Positions 17,839 through 30,874 are shown, numbered from the stretch's first letter. The stretch: DNA of 64,000 bases from Mesorhizobium sp. M8A.F.Ca.ET.218.01.1.1 (GCF_004791165.1 NZ_SRUZ01000011.1:62001-126000), one strand, 5' to 3'. Translations and numbers: made by a program. Notes: generated by a model not told the origin, from the sequence alone.

Positions 17839-17931
17839 GGCCGGGCACTAAGCTTCAAAACCAAACCTTTCAAATGCCAGGTTTCAAGTGGCAGGGCTCA
17901 TGGAATTCAGCCGGCCTGATGTCGACAGGTC

Positions 17932-18864
17932 TTATCGCGCGAACCCGTGCAGCCGCGCCAGCAGCCATTGCAGCGGATTGTTGACGAATGCCTTGGTGAC
18001 GAAGCTGTCATGGGCGGCTTCCGAGGCGAGCAGAGCGATGGTGCCGGCTTCCAGCCGCCGCGGCGGATCGGCGCTTGCATTGATGCCCTTGCCTGCCAGC
18101 GCCTGCCTGATCTCGGCATTGCCCGAGGCCGAGGATTTGCCGTAGGCGCTGACGAAGAAACTCTTCCTGTGATGCGCGATCCAGTCGGCGAAGACGTCGG
18201 CTTCGTCGAACACGGCGTCGAGCAGGATGACGCCGAGCAGGCGGCCGCCAATGTCACCATTCCCAAGCACGGAAGCGGCCGGATTGTAGCCGCCGCTATA
18301 GGCGACCAGCACCACCGGCATGGCCTCGAATTTTGCCGCCTTGGCGCCGGTCAGCCTGGCCAGGCCTTGCGCCGCCTCGGCCATGAACCCGGAAAAATAG
18401 CCCGGTGTCCAGAAATTGCCGGCGCTGGAATCCTGCGCGTCGCGGGCAAATTGCGGCGCCACTAGCACGGCGTTGAGGCCCGAAGCCTCGACCTGCGCGG
18501 CCACGCGCTGGCGCCCGACCACGTCTCGCTGCAAGGTCGCGCCGTTGCCGTGGAAGAACACGACGATGACAGCAGGCTTGGCGGCATCAAAACCTTTGGG
18601 AATCCCGAGTAGCGTCGAGCGGTCCGAATAGGTCTCGTCTTCCCAGTAGATTCCCCCACGCGGCGAGGTGTGGCCGTGGCGGCTGTTCGCATCGACGTCG
18701 AGAAACGGCGCGGAGCCGTCGGGCAGCTTGCCCCGGTACGGAAACGGCGACGCCTTGAACGGCACGATGGTCGAGATCGCCTTGTGCAAGCGCGCCCCCT
18801 GGCTTGCCACCGGAAACGCCGCCGTGGCCAGCAGTCCGGCGACGATGGCGCGCCGGTCCGGCAT
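17932..18864 (-). CDS. exported alpha/beta-hydrolase-like protein (operon with spermidine-synthase-like gene)
   Basis: The 310-residue protein begins with a twin-arginine-like signal (DRRAIVAGLLATAAFPVA at 3-20). The mature part has a hydrolase-like VIVVFFHGNGATLQRD near 96 and a nucleophile-elbow-like VLVAYSGGYNPA near 175, with LLGVILLDAVFDEADVF after it, so a serine hydrolase fold is likely although the His is unclear. Its ATG overlaps the upstream gene's TGA by one base (TGATG), which indicates translational coupling with the large membrane protein. Function unknown; it should act in the periplasm on the product or partner of that protein. Confidence 0.75.
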   Translation of the reverse strand: MPDRRAIVAGLLATAAFPVASQGARLHKAISTIVPFKASPFPYRGKLPDGSAPFLDVDANSRHGHTSPRGGIYWEDETYSDRSTLLGIPKGFDAAKPAVIVVFFHGNGATLQRDVVGRQRVAAQVEASGLNAVLVAPQFARDAQDSSAGNFWTPGYFSGFMAEAAQGLARLTGAKAAKFEAMPVVLVAYSGGYNPAASVLGNGDIGGRLLGVILLDAVFDEADVFADWIAHHRKSFFVSAYGKSSASGNAEIRQALAGKGINASADPPRRLEAGTIALLASEAAHDSFVTKAFVNNPLQWLLARLHGFAR

Positions 18865-21542
18865 CAAGCGGGCACCACCCGGAGAGCCGGCGCCCTTGAT
18901 GGCAACAGCACCGCGAAGAAGGCCGGAATGGCGACGAGATAGGCAATCCCAGCCCATTGCAGCACGGCGCTGAGGCCGAAGCTGGTGGCGACGATCGGCA
19001 CCGCGGCCGAGCCGATCACCGAGAAGCAGCCATTGATGCCCCAGGCCCAGACGAACAGATGCTCCTTGCCGAGCCGCGCCAGCCAGGTCATGGCGGTGGC
19101 CATCGGCATGCCCATCAGGAAGGCCGGCGGCGACACCAAGAGGAAGCAGAGCAGCAACCGCACCGCATAGGGATAGGCGCCGATCCAGTCGAGCACCGGC
19201 GACAGATAGAAGCCGTAAATCAGCAGCAGCGCGCAGATGGCCAGCAGCACCACCGGCAGCAGCGTCCTGGCACGGTCGAAGATGCGTTCGGCGAACAGGC
19301 TGCCGAGACCGGAAAACACCAGCATCGAGGAGATCAGCACCGAGGCCGAAACGGTCGGATTGGCCAGCGCCACGGTGAAGCGGCTGATCAGCCCGACCTC
19401 GACCATGATGTAGCCGAGGCCGAGGCACGCGAAATAGAGGATGGTGCCGAGCTTGCCGCGCGAGCGCGAGAACACGATGCGCCAGCCGAAGAGCACCGGC
19501 AACAACACCAGCGACGCCGCCGTGATGCAGGCAATGCCGAGCGTCGCCCAGATCAGCAGATAGCCCCAATCGTCCTGGAACAGGTCGAGCCGGTCGAGCG
19601 TGCGCGGCAGGTCGGCGACCTTCACATAGGCCGCAAAATAAGGTTGATCGTTGCTCAGCGCACGCGCGTCGAAGACATAGTCGCTCGCGAGCTTTTCCCA
19701 GCCGCCGGTCAGAAGTGCGTGCCAGGTCATGCGCTGCAGTTCCGTCGCCGGCAACACCTGCGGACCGGCATCGGCATCCGCGCAGGCATCGAGCGTCGGA
19801 TCGGCGGGTGCGGTCGGATCGCAGTCAGGATTTGCAGGCGTGGTCGGGTCGGCGGGTTGGGTGAGCGTCGCGTCCTGTCCGCTGCCGAAGATCGACGCGC
19901 GGTAATCATCGAGTACCTTCTGCGCCCCCGAGCCGTCATAAACCATTCCTGGATAATAGACTTCCTCCCAGGACATCGATTTGGTGTAGTCGCGCAGCGT
20001 CTTGATTTCGGTTTCCGTGAAGCCGCCACGCTTGAACAGCACCGTCGTGGTGGAGAGATAGCTCGACACGGCGAAGACATCGTTGGCGGCACCTTGGCGG
20101 TCGAAAATCTCCGCCGCTTCGGCGACGGTAGAATAAAGCTTGAGCACCGATTTTGGCGGCTCTTCCTTGTTCCACAAGGTGATCGACAGCACGCCGCCTT
20201 CGGCAAGCGCGTGCATGTAGCTCAGCATCGCCTCGCGGGTATAGGCGTATTTCTCCGAAATGGCGAAGCCGCCGGGATTGGACAGGCCGACGCTGTCGGC
20301 CAGGCTGAGGTCGATGACGTCGTAGCGCTCGGCCGTATTGGCGAGGAACAGGCGCCCGTCATAGTCGATCACCTTGAGCCGCGGTTCCGCCAGTATATTG
20401 CCGGTGACATCCCTGAGGATCGGATCGCGGAAGGCCCGCAACGTCATCGGGTTGCTCTCGGCGAGGGTCACCGAGGTCGAACCGGCATTGAGCGCGGCCT
20501 GTGTGGAAATGCCGCCGCCGAACTGCACAACGAATGTCTTGGGTTTCTCCTTGATGACATAGGGATAGTGCATCGGCAGATAGCGGAAATAGACTTGCTC
20601 GGCCGGCGCCAGGTTGCGCATGATGCCTTCCGGCCCGTCGCCGTCGCGATACATGCCGACATAGGTGTTGGCCGGAACCTCGGGCATGCCGAAGGCGGCG
20701 TTGTCGCTCAGGCCCGGCGCGAAATGCATGTAGGAGCTGGCATAGACCTGCAAATCGCCGAACGGCGAGACGCTGCGGTAGATGCGCTTGCCGTCCGGGA
20801 AGTTGCGGGCATAGGCGACACCCTTGTATTGCGAGACAGTGATGTCGGGTATGCCTGTAAGCCCGGGCAGCACGAGGTAGCCTGATATCGACAGCGCCGC
20901 GACCACCAGGCCCGCGACAACGCTCTTCCAGGCGCCGAACGCGGCGAACCACAGCAGCGAACCGGCGGCCCACAAAAGCAGCGGCACGACGATGATGGTT
21001 TCAGGCGCGAACAGATACAGCGACACCAGCACGACGAGGCCGGCAAGCCCCGAGCCGGTCAGGTCGGCGAAATAGACGCGGCCGAAGGCGGTGCGGCTTT
21101 TCAGGAAGACGATGCCGAGGAAGAAGGCGCCGGCCAGGAACGGCAGGAGGTAGAGCAGGAAATTGGCGAGCAGCCGCCATTTCTGCTGGGGATCGGACAC
21201 CAGGAAGATGGCATTGAACGGCACCGTCTGGGCGATGAGGTTGGAGCCGACGGCGAGCGGGCCGATCAGCAACAGGGCCACCGTTGCGGCGCCTTGCCAG
21301 TGGCGATCGAACCAACCCTTGCCGGCGAAGATGACGACACTGGACAAGGAGAAACCAAGCATGGCGAGGCTGACCACCAGCGAGCCGAAATGCGACCAGC
21401 TGCCCACGGCAAACACCCGCATGACGGCGATCTGCAGGGCGATGATGGCGCCGGCGATCAGCCCGACCGCGAGGTAATGCGCAAGCCGTGGCGCCTCCAG
21501 CGAGGCGATGCCTGGTCGAGAGATCGATGCGACGGCTGCCAT
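18864..21542 (-). CDS. large membrane protein with internal spermidine-synthase-like domain
   Basis: The 892-residue protein has three parts. The N-terminal membrane domain (about 20-235) has seven or so helices. A soluble Rossmann-like domain (about 330-560) carries FVVQFGGGISTQAA, a variant of the spermidine-synthase GGGDG motif, then TLAESNP and YDVIDLSLADSVG at the positions of the acidic ligand-binding and catalytic residues. A C-terminal membrane domain (about 650-885) follows. Large membrane proteins of this architecture are usually annotated as 'spermidine synthase-like'. The key Asp of GGGDG is lost, so ordinary aminopropyl transfer is doubtful. It overlaps the downstream hydrolase and follows a methyltransferase homologue by 50 bases. 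Confidence 0.8.
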   Translation of the reverse strand: MAAVASISRPGIASLEAPRLAHYLAVGLIAGAIIALQIAVMRVFAVGSWSHFGSLVVSLAMLGFSLSSVVIFAGKGWFDRHWQGAATVALLLIGPLAVGSNLIAQTVPFNAIFLVSDPQQKWRLLANFLLYLLPFLAGAFFLGIVFLKSRTAFGRVYFADLTGSGLAGLVVLVSLYLFAPETIIVVPLLLWAAGSLLWFAAFGAWKSVVAGLVVAALSISGYLVLPGLTGIPDITVSQYKGVAYARNFPDGKRIYRSVSPFGDLQVYASSYMHFAPGLSDNAAFGMPEVPANTYVGMYRDGDGPEGIMRNLAPAEQVYFRYLPMHYPYVIKEKPKTFVVQFGGGISTQAALNAGSTSVTLAESNPMTLRAFRDPILRDVTGNILAEPRLKVIDYDGRLFLANTAERYDVIDLSLADSVGLSNPGGFAISEKYAYTREAMLSYMHALAEGGVLSITLWNKEEPPKSVLKLYSTVAEAAEIFDRQGAANDVFAVSSYLSTTTVLFKRGGFTETEIKTLRDYTKSMSWEEVYYPGMVYDGSGAQKVLDDYRASIFGSGQDATLTQPADPTTPANPDCDPTAPADPTLDACADADAGPQVLPATELQRMTWHALLTGGWEKLASDYVFDARALSNDQPYFAAYVKVADLPRTLDRLDLFQDDWGYLLIWATLGIACITAASLVLLPVLFGWRIVFSRSRGKLGTILYFACLGLGYIMVEVGLISRFTVALANPTVSASVLISSMLVFSGLGSLFAERIFDRARTLLPVVLLAICALLLIYGFYLSPVLDWIGAYPYAVRLLLCFLLVSPPAFLMGMPMATAMTWLARLGKEHLFVWAWGINGCFSVIGSAAVPIVATSFGLSAVLQWAGIAYLVAIPAFFAVLLPSRAPALRVVPA

Positions 21543-21592
21543 TCAGGCCCCTCGATGCGAATTCAGCAAGGCCGGTGCCGCCGCGCGGCGAC

Positions 21593-22462
21593 TCAGCCGT
21601 TATGCGTGCCGACGATCTGGTCGCCTTCCAGCTTGGTGAAGGGCACGAAAGGCACCACCTTGCCGTTATAGATGTCCGAGCGGACGATGTTGAACGTGCC
21701 GTCGGCAAGCTGCTGCTTGATCACCTTGAGCACATGCTGGGCGCCCGGCGGACCGACGGGAATGACCATGACGCCATTGGGCTTGAGCTGCTGCAGCAGC
21801 GATGGCGGAATATGGTCGATGCCGCAGGTGACGATGATCTTGTCGAACGGACCGACGCTCTCCCAGCCATAATAGCCATCGGCATTGCGGCTGGTGACCG
21901 CGCCGAATTCGCTGTAGCCGCGCTCGATCAGCCCGTCATAGATACGGCGGGTGCGCTGCGCCAGCGGATTGATGATCTCGATCGTGTGCACCTTGTCGGT
22001 GAGGTTGGCCAGATAGGCCGACTGGTAGCCCGAGCCGGTGCCGATCTCGAGCACGGCTTCGCCGAACTGCACGTCGATGGCCGTCGTCATGCGCCCGACC
22101 AGGTGCGGGCCTGAAATCGTCACGCCATAGCCGATATCGAGGAAGGCATGATCATAGGCGCGGCCCAGGTTCTGCGGCAGCACGAACTCCTCGCGCGGGG
22201 TCAGCAGGAAGGCGCGCTTGTTGCGATCGTCCAGCACGTCCTTGTTGTAGACCATGATCTGGAAGCGATCGAATCGCTCAGCCAGCAACTTCGGATCCTC
22301 GCCGCGATTGGCCACCATCCAGTCGATGAAGGACTTCTTATCCTTGAACGGCACCTCCGCATTGCGGTCATAGGGAACCGGCACGGCAGCCTTGACGGCG
22401 GCCGGAAGAATGGAAAACGCCGCGGCTCCCGCCGACAGCGCCAAGAAGTCCCGACGCTTCAT
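21593..22462 (-). CDS. Tat-signal protein-L-isoaspartate O-methyltransferase homologue
   Basis: The 289-residue protein has a textbook twin-arginine signal peptide: KRRDFLALSAGAAAFSILP at 2-20 with AVKA as a likely cleavage region. The mature part is the PCMT fold: LTPREEFVLPQ near 90, TISGPHLVGRM near 118, the SAM motif VLEIGTGSGYQSA near 138, and later HVLKVIKQQ. The start ATG at 22462 has TTTGGAGG upstream. A SAM-dependent enzyme with an export signal is odd because SAM is cytoplasmic. It leads the operon with the spermidine-synthase-like membrane protein (50-base gap). Confidence 0.85.
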   Translation of the reverse strand: MKRRDFLALSAGAAAFSILPAAVKAAVPVPYDRNAEVPFKDKKSFIDWMVANRGEDPKLLAERFDRFQIMVYNKDVLDDRNKRAFLLTPREEFVLPQNLGRAYDHAFLDIGYGVTISGPHLVGRMTTAIDVQFGEAVLEIGTGSGYQSAYLANLTDKVHTIEIINPLAQRTRRIYDGLIERGYSEFGAVTSRNADGYYGWESVGPFDKIIVTCGIDHIPPSLLQQLKPNGVMVIPVGPPGAQHVLKVIKQQLADGTFNIVRSDIYNGKVVPFVPFTKLEGDQIVGTHNG

Positions 22463-22929
22463 GGAAAAGCCTCCAAAGGTGCCCTTTGCCACCTTGAAAC
22501 CAAGCACTTGACCGGATTGCACCGCCTCCCAAAACGAGTCAATCGGCCGCCGGAAGTCGATCCGCCAGGCCGAAAAATTGTGGCAGGACGGCAACAGTAG
22601 TCGCGGGCACCCGGTGGCGTTCGCGGCGGCGCGGCCGATGCCTGTCGGCGCGCCTCATTGCCGCGGGAAGCGCTCGATCGTGTTTTTGCAAGGATTAGCA
22701 AGGGCTGTTTTGCTTGACTCGACAGGCAAAAACAGGCAGCAAAACAGCCTTGGAAGGGCTGCAATACCGCGTGCATGGTCGTGGACGAGCCTTTTTCGGC
22801 ACAAAGTCCACGTCTCTCGATTGGTTTTGAGAGGGATTGGTTAACCAACTTTGTCCATATTTTGAAGCAATCGGCAACTAACGACAGGCGCGGCAAACGC
22901 GTCGGGGACCACCTGGGATCACTCACAGA
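22463..22929. other. 467-bp divergent regulatory region
   Basis: It lies between the divergent methyltransferase operon and the DUF2778 gene. It has a long hairpin at 22704-22748 (GCTGTTTTGC paired with GCAAAACAGC, 25-base loop) and a perfect 12-bp palindrome TTGGTTAACCAA at 22837-22848 containing TTAACCA, which resembles the CtrA half-site of alphaproteobacteria. No ORF is convincing. Several T-rich tracts are unusual against the GC-rich background. Confidence 0.55.
22837..22848. promoter_or_regulatory. perfect palindrome with CtrA-like half-site
   Basis: TTGGTTAACCAA contains TTAACC on both strands. The alphaproteobacterial cell-cycle regulator CtrA prefers TTAA-N7-TTAA or TTAACCAT-type half-sites. 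The site is 82 bases upstream of the first start codon of the cell-wall-type gene at 22930. Confidence 0.35.
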
Positions 22930-24585
22930 ATGGTCGTCGCGGCTATCACAGCCGCGGACGTGGGAGCCGATTGGAGCAAGATTGGTTGCATGGCGTTCTT
23001 GAGTCGTAAAATTGTCGGGGACAGGCGTTGGGGCGGCGAGACCGCTGTCGAAGCGTCACGTGCCTCATCCTTCACCCCTGAACGGGTTGTCCCCTGGGTC
23101 GCTGTGCCAGGCGTCGGCGTTGCCGTCGGCCTATGGCTGATCGGCACCATGGCCGGCCTCAGCTCCGTCGGCGCCTCGCTCTCGGCGACGTCGGCAGGCC
23201 TGCCGCAGACGCTGTCCATGCCGGGCGTTCTCGCTCTCGCCGATCCGCTGAAACAGCATTTCCTCAGCTCTTCGGCGCCGTTCGTGATGGCCAATGCCCA
23301 TGGCGGCGCGCAGGCGCTGCACGACCATGCCGTACAGTGCGGCGCCAGCTGCTTCAAGCTGGCCGCGGTAACCTCCAAGGCGGAGAAATCCGCGCGTCTG
23401 GTGGCACAGGTCAAACCAACGCCGGCGAAGTCGAAATCGCAGCAACGCTTCGAGCTGATGGAAGCGTCGCTGTCGCCGACAAAGCTTGCCGCCGCCTTCG
23501 CCGGTGCGGGAAAGCCGGCGGCCCCAGCCAGCACCCATCCCCTTATTTCCACCGCCGCCCAGCAAGTCACCGAGGCGTCTCTCGTGCCGTCCGTCCAGGT
23601 CATGGCCAGCCTGTCCAACGACATGCCGGCTCCGGCGGCGGAACGCTTCGCCCGCGCCGATACGGGTTCCGTCGTGCAGACCGCGCCGGCGCCGACGGGC
23701 TTTGCCCAGTCGGAAACGCCCGACAACGCGCAGCTGGCGCTTGCCCTCGTCGAGTCGATGCCGGTCGAGGACGAAGCCTTCGCCTCGCCGCTGCCGATGA
23801 CAGAATCCTCACCCGATGTCGCGGTTGCGCCGGTGGAGACCCAGCAGGAACAGCCCGGCGACGCCGCCTCGCTGCCGGATGCGCTTACCGACGGCGTCCC
23901 GCTGCCGACCCGCCGCCCGCAATATGAGGCTCCGCAGCCCAAGGTCGTGGAGCAGGACAAGCCGGCTCCGCAGCCCAAGGCACTGCCACAGAAGCCTGCA
24001 CCTCAGGCAAAGCCGGTCGAGGTGGCCAGGCAGCCTGCCCGCCAGGGCCGCTCCGGCGAAAACGGCGACGTGCTGGCCTATGCCAAGCCGGATACCCCTG
24101 CGGGCGGCCTCGGCCAGGCGTTCAGGAACCTGTTCAACGGCCCCAGTGCCGGAAGCGGCGCTGGCCATGGCGTGGCCGTCTATGACATCAGCGCCAAGAC
24201 CGTCTACATGCCGGACGGCCAGCGGCTCGAAGCGCATTCCGGCCTCGGCGCCATGGTTGACCAGCCGCGCTATGTCCACGTGAAGGACCGTGGTCCGACG
24301 CCGCCCGACACCTACAATCTGTCGCTGCGCGAATCCCGCTTCCACGGCGTCGAGGCGATCCGCCTGACACCGACGAGCGGCGGCAACAAATACAACCGCA
24401 ACGGCCTCCTCGCGCATACCTACATGCTGCGCGGCGGCCGCGCCGAATCCAATGGCTGCGTCGTCTTCCGGGACTATGCCCGCTTCCTCGCCGCCTTCAA
24501 GAAGGGCAGGGTTACACGCCTCGTCGTAGTGGATCGCCTGAAGGGATCGGCGACCCGGGTCGCGTCGAACGGAAGCGGCGCTTGA
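22930..24585 (+). CDS. membrane-anchored DUF2778 (L,D-transpeptidase-like) protein
   Basis: The 551-residue protein has one hydrophobic helix near 56-76, a long Ala/Pro-rich linker (about 110-385) and a C-terminal DUF2778 domain (about 405-540). That domain has GVAVYDISAKTVYMPDGQ, then LLAHTYMLRGG and ESNGCVVFRDY, where the Ser-x-Gly-Cys with an upstream His matches the catalytic layout of L,D-transpeptidase-like and Tlde1-type folds. It probably acts on peptidoglycan in the periplasm. The start is uncertain: ATG 22930 or ATG 22990, neither with a good ribosome site. The proline-rich linker (PAPQPKALPQKPAPQ) could span the periplasm. Confidence 0.75.
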   Translation: MVVAAITAADVGADWSKIGCMAFLSRKIVGDRRWGGETAVEASRASSFTPERVVPWVAVPGVGVAVGLWLIGTMAGLSSVGASLSATSAGLPQTLSMPGVLALADPLKQHFLSSSAPFVMANAHGGAQALHDHAVQCGASCFKLAAVTSKAEKSARLVAQVKPTPAKSKSQQRFELMEASLSPTKLAAAFAGAGKPAAPASTHPLISTAAQQVTEASLVPSVQVMASLSNDMPAPAAERFARADTGSVVQTAPAPTGFAQSETPDNAQLALALVESMPVEDEAFASPLPMTESSPDVAVAPVETQQEQPGDAASLPDALTDGVPLPTRRPQYEAPQPKVVEQDKPAPQPKALPQKPAPQAKPVEVARQPARQGRSGENGDVLAYAKPDTPAGGLGQAFRNLFNGPSAGSGAGHGVAVYDISAKTVYMPDGQRLEAHSGLGAMVDQPRYVHVKDRGPTPPDTYNLSLRESRFHGVEAIRLTPTSGGNKYNRNGLLAHTYMLRGGRAESNGCVVFRDYARFLAAFKKGRVTRLVVVDRLKGSATRVASNGSGA

Positions 24586-24610
24586 GATAAGGCGGAACCC
24601 ACCGACACCT

Positions 24611-24630
24611 CCTGACAGCCTTCTGTCAGG
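24611..24630. terminator. short perfect hairpin between DUF2778 gene and uvrB
   Basis: CCTGACAG and CTGTCAGG form an 8-bp stem with a CCTT loop. No T-run follows. It lies 26 bases after the DUF2778 stop and covers the only ribosome-site-like AGGAG for the upstream uvrB start candidate at 24634. Confidence 0.4.
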
Positions 24631-24702
24631 AGCATGACGCGCCCGCCGGCCAGCCTTCATCGCGCTCTTTCCATTTTCGCCAAGACCTCCCATATTCGGG
24701 AC

Positions 24703-27780
<3,078 letters not shown>

Positions 27781-27790
27781 CGATCCTTCG

Positions 27791-27939
27791 CGCCCCCTCT
27801 GTCCTGCCGGACATCTCCCCCACGAGGAGATCGGATATCATCTTTGCTTTCGCCAATCTCCAACGTCGCGGAATGAGCGAGGCGCACAAGCTGCCAATCT
27901 CCCTCCTTGTGGGGGAGATGTCCGGCAGGAGGGGGGCGC
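27791..27939. repeat. long imperfect inverted-repeat intergenic element
   Basis: The left arm CCCCCTCTGTCCTGCCGGAC... (27793-27822) pairs with the right arm ending ...GTCCGGCAGGAGGGGGG (27918-27936), and the sequence CTCCCCCAC recurs as GTGGGGGAG. The centre of about 75 bases holds no ORF. It looks like a dispersed rhizobial repeat with a strong fold, and it ends 120 bases before the exporter gene. Confidence 0.7.
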
Positions 27940-28056
27940 TGTCCCTCCATCATAGATCAGCTCTTCTTGGCACCTTGCCAGTCATGGGACGAACCTATAC
28001 GGGCCTTGGCATTGGCTCCTCCGCTCGGAAACCAAACTCCCGCACGGCCCACCCCC

Positions 28057-28962
28057 ATGAAACCCAGAGACATCGCCGCCTACATCTTCCTGGCCGTCAC
28101 GTGGGGCCTGTCCTTTCTGGTCCTGCTCAAGGTGGTGCACGCATTCGGCTGGGTCGGCGCGGTCACCTTGCGCGCGCTGATTGCCGGCAGCACGCTCTTT
28201 CTGCTTGCCGCCGCGACGCGGCGACGGCTGGATTTCAGCGCCGGCTGGCGGCACTTCGCGGTGGTCGGCGCGACGACCGTCGCCGCTCAGCTGATCGGCC
28301 TTTCCTATGCCACGCCGCGCATCGGCACGGCCATGGCGGCCATTCTGGTTGCCGCGATCCCGCTGTTCTCGATGATCATCGGCCAGCTCTGGGGGCTTGA
28401 GCGCATCACTGTTCGTGGCCTGGGCGGGCTGCTGCTCGGCGCTGCCGGCATTGTCGTCCTGGTCGGCTTCCCCGCCGTTCCGGTCACCGCATCCTTTGCG
28501 ACCGGCTGCGCCGCCTCGCTGTTCAGCTCGTTCTCGGCCGCCTTCGGCAGCAATTACGCCAATCGCCATCTGCGCTCGGCCGGCTCGCTGGAACTCACCA
28601 GCGCCGCCTTCCTGTTCGGTGGGCTGATGACGCTGCCGCTGCTGCTCGTCGTGCCGGTGCCGGCCATTCCGCGCCCCGTCGACTTCCTTTACCTGGCGAT
28701 CCTGGCCTGCGTCATGAGCGCATTGACCTATGTCGTCTATTTCCGGCTGGTGGCCTCAATCGGTGCAACCAGGACGATCAGCGTCGAATTCGCCGTGACC
28801 ACGATCGCCGTGCTGACCGGAACGATCCTGCTCGGCGAGTCGCTGACCGTCATCCAAGGCTTCGGCGCGGTGGCGATCATCTGCGGCTGCATCCTGGTGC
28901 TGGACCCCTTCCCGCGCCGCGCGAAAGCGGTGGCCTTGCCATCAGCCCCGCCTTTGGTGTAG
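28057..28962 (+). CDS. EamA/DMT-superfamily metabolite exporter
   Basis: A 301-residue membrane protein with ten predicted helices in two repeated EamA domains of five. The first half ends near GLERITVRGLGG and the second starts near SLFSSFSAAFGSN. Such proteins export small metabolites or amino acids using the drug/metabolite transporter fold. I start at ATG 28057 because the product then begins with the first helix; the upstream ORF is in repeat sequence. The ribosome site is weak. The substrate is unknown. It is monocistronic, with the ABC-F gene 251 bases downstream. Confidence 0.85.
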   Translation: MKPRDIAAYIFLAVTWGLSFLVLLKVVHAFGWVGAVTLRALIAGSTLFLLAAATRRRLDFSAGWRHFAVVGATTVAAQLIGLSYATPRIGTAMAAILVAAIPLFSMIIGQLWGLERITVRGLGGLLLGAAGIVVLVGFPAVPVTASFATGCAASLFSSFSAAFGSNYANRHLRSAGSLELTSAAFLFGGLMTLPLLLVVPVPAIPRPVDFLYLAILACVMSALTYVVYFRLVASIGATRTISVEFAVTTIAVLTGTILLGESLTVIQGFGAVAIICGCILVLDPFPRRAKAVALPSAPPLV

Positions 28963-29001
28963 CCAGTCGTCACACTCGAACGTCTCGAAAGGAGGGCTCA
29001 C

Positions 29002-29073
29002 GTGTTTACGTTTTTTCGTCACCATCGTCAGCGTGGCCCGATTTCTGCCCTGCGAGCTAGCTTGCAGGGCTGA
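29002..29073 (+). CDS. short leader peptide ORF upstream of the ABC-F gene
   Basis: A 23-residue ORF starts at GTG 29002 behind a near-perfect ribosome site AAAGGAGGG (6 bases before). It reads VFTFFRHHRQ then RGPISALRASLQG and stops at TGA 29071-29073. The last codons overlap a hairpin whose arms are GCCCTGC (29047-29053) and GCAGGGC (29064-29070). The stop is followed by a run of seven Ts at 29090-29096. The peptide is basic with several arginines, histidines and a Phe-rich N-terminus. A leader that controls the downstream ABC-F gene by ribosome stalling is the simplest reading, but the peptide is not one that I recognise. Confidence 0.55.
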   Translation: MFTFFRHHRQRGPISALRASLQG

Positions 29074-29100
29074 CCAGGGACGGTCCGGGTTTTTTTCCCG
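29047..29100 (+). promoter_or_regulatory. possible attenuator structures after the leader ORF
   Basis: GCCCTGC can pair with GCAGGGC (29064-29070) or with the later CAGGGA (29075-29080). GTCCGGG (29083-29089) precedes TTTTTTT, a possible terminator run, and is complementary to CCCGGAC at 29180-29186 near the ABC-F start. The alternatives are mutually exclusive, as in attenuation. This is inferred from complementarity only. Confidence 0.4.
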
Positions 29101-29213
29101 CTTCGATTTTTTGGTCTGCCCTTCGTGGTGTGCAACGCCTAGCCTGATAGCCGGCACGCGCACCGTCAAAGTGCATTGACCCGGACTTTCCGGACAGACC
29201 AGAGAAATCGAAA

Positions 29214-30740
<1,527 letters not shown>

Positions 30741-30836
30741 GCGGCGAGGAAGATGCATTGCCGATGAAGTTTCGGCCTGTCATTGACAGGGCGCACCTTT
30801 GGTATCATTTCATGAGACGTACTCTTGATTCCTGAA

Positions 30837-30857
30837 ACGTATCATGTCATGGTACGT
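30837..30857. promoter_or_regulatory. HigBA operator palindrome
   Basis: ACGTATCATG and CATGGTACGT flank one T, matching at 9 of 10 positions of the inverted repeat. A second partial copy (GGTATCATTTCATGAGACGT) lies at 30801-30820. This spacing upstream of the toxin start fits an autoregulatory site for the HigA antitoxin. Confidence 0.55.
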
Positions 30858-30874
30858 CCGTCGGAACCCCACGG

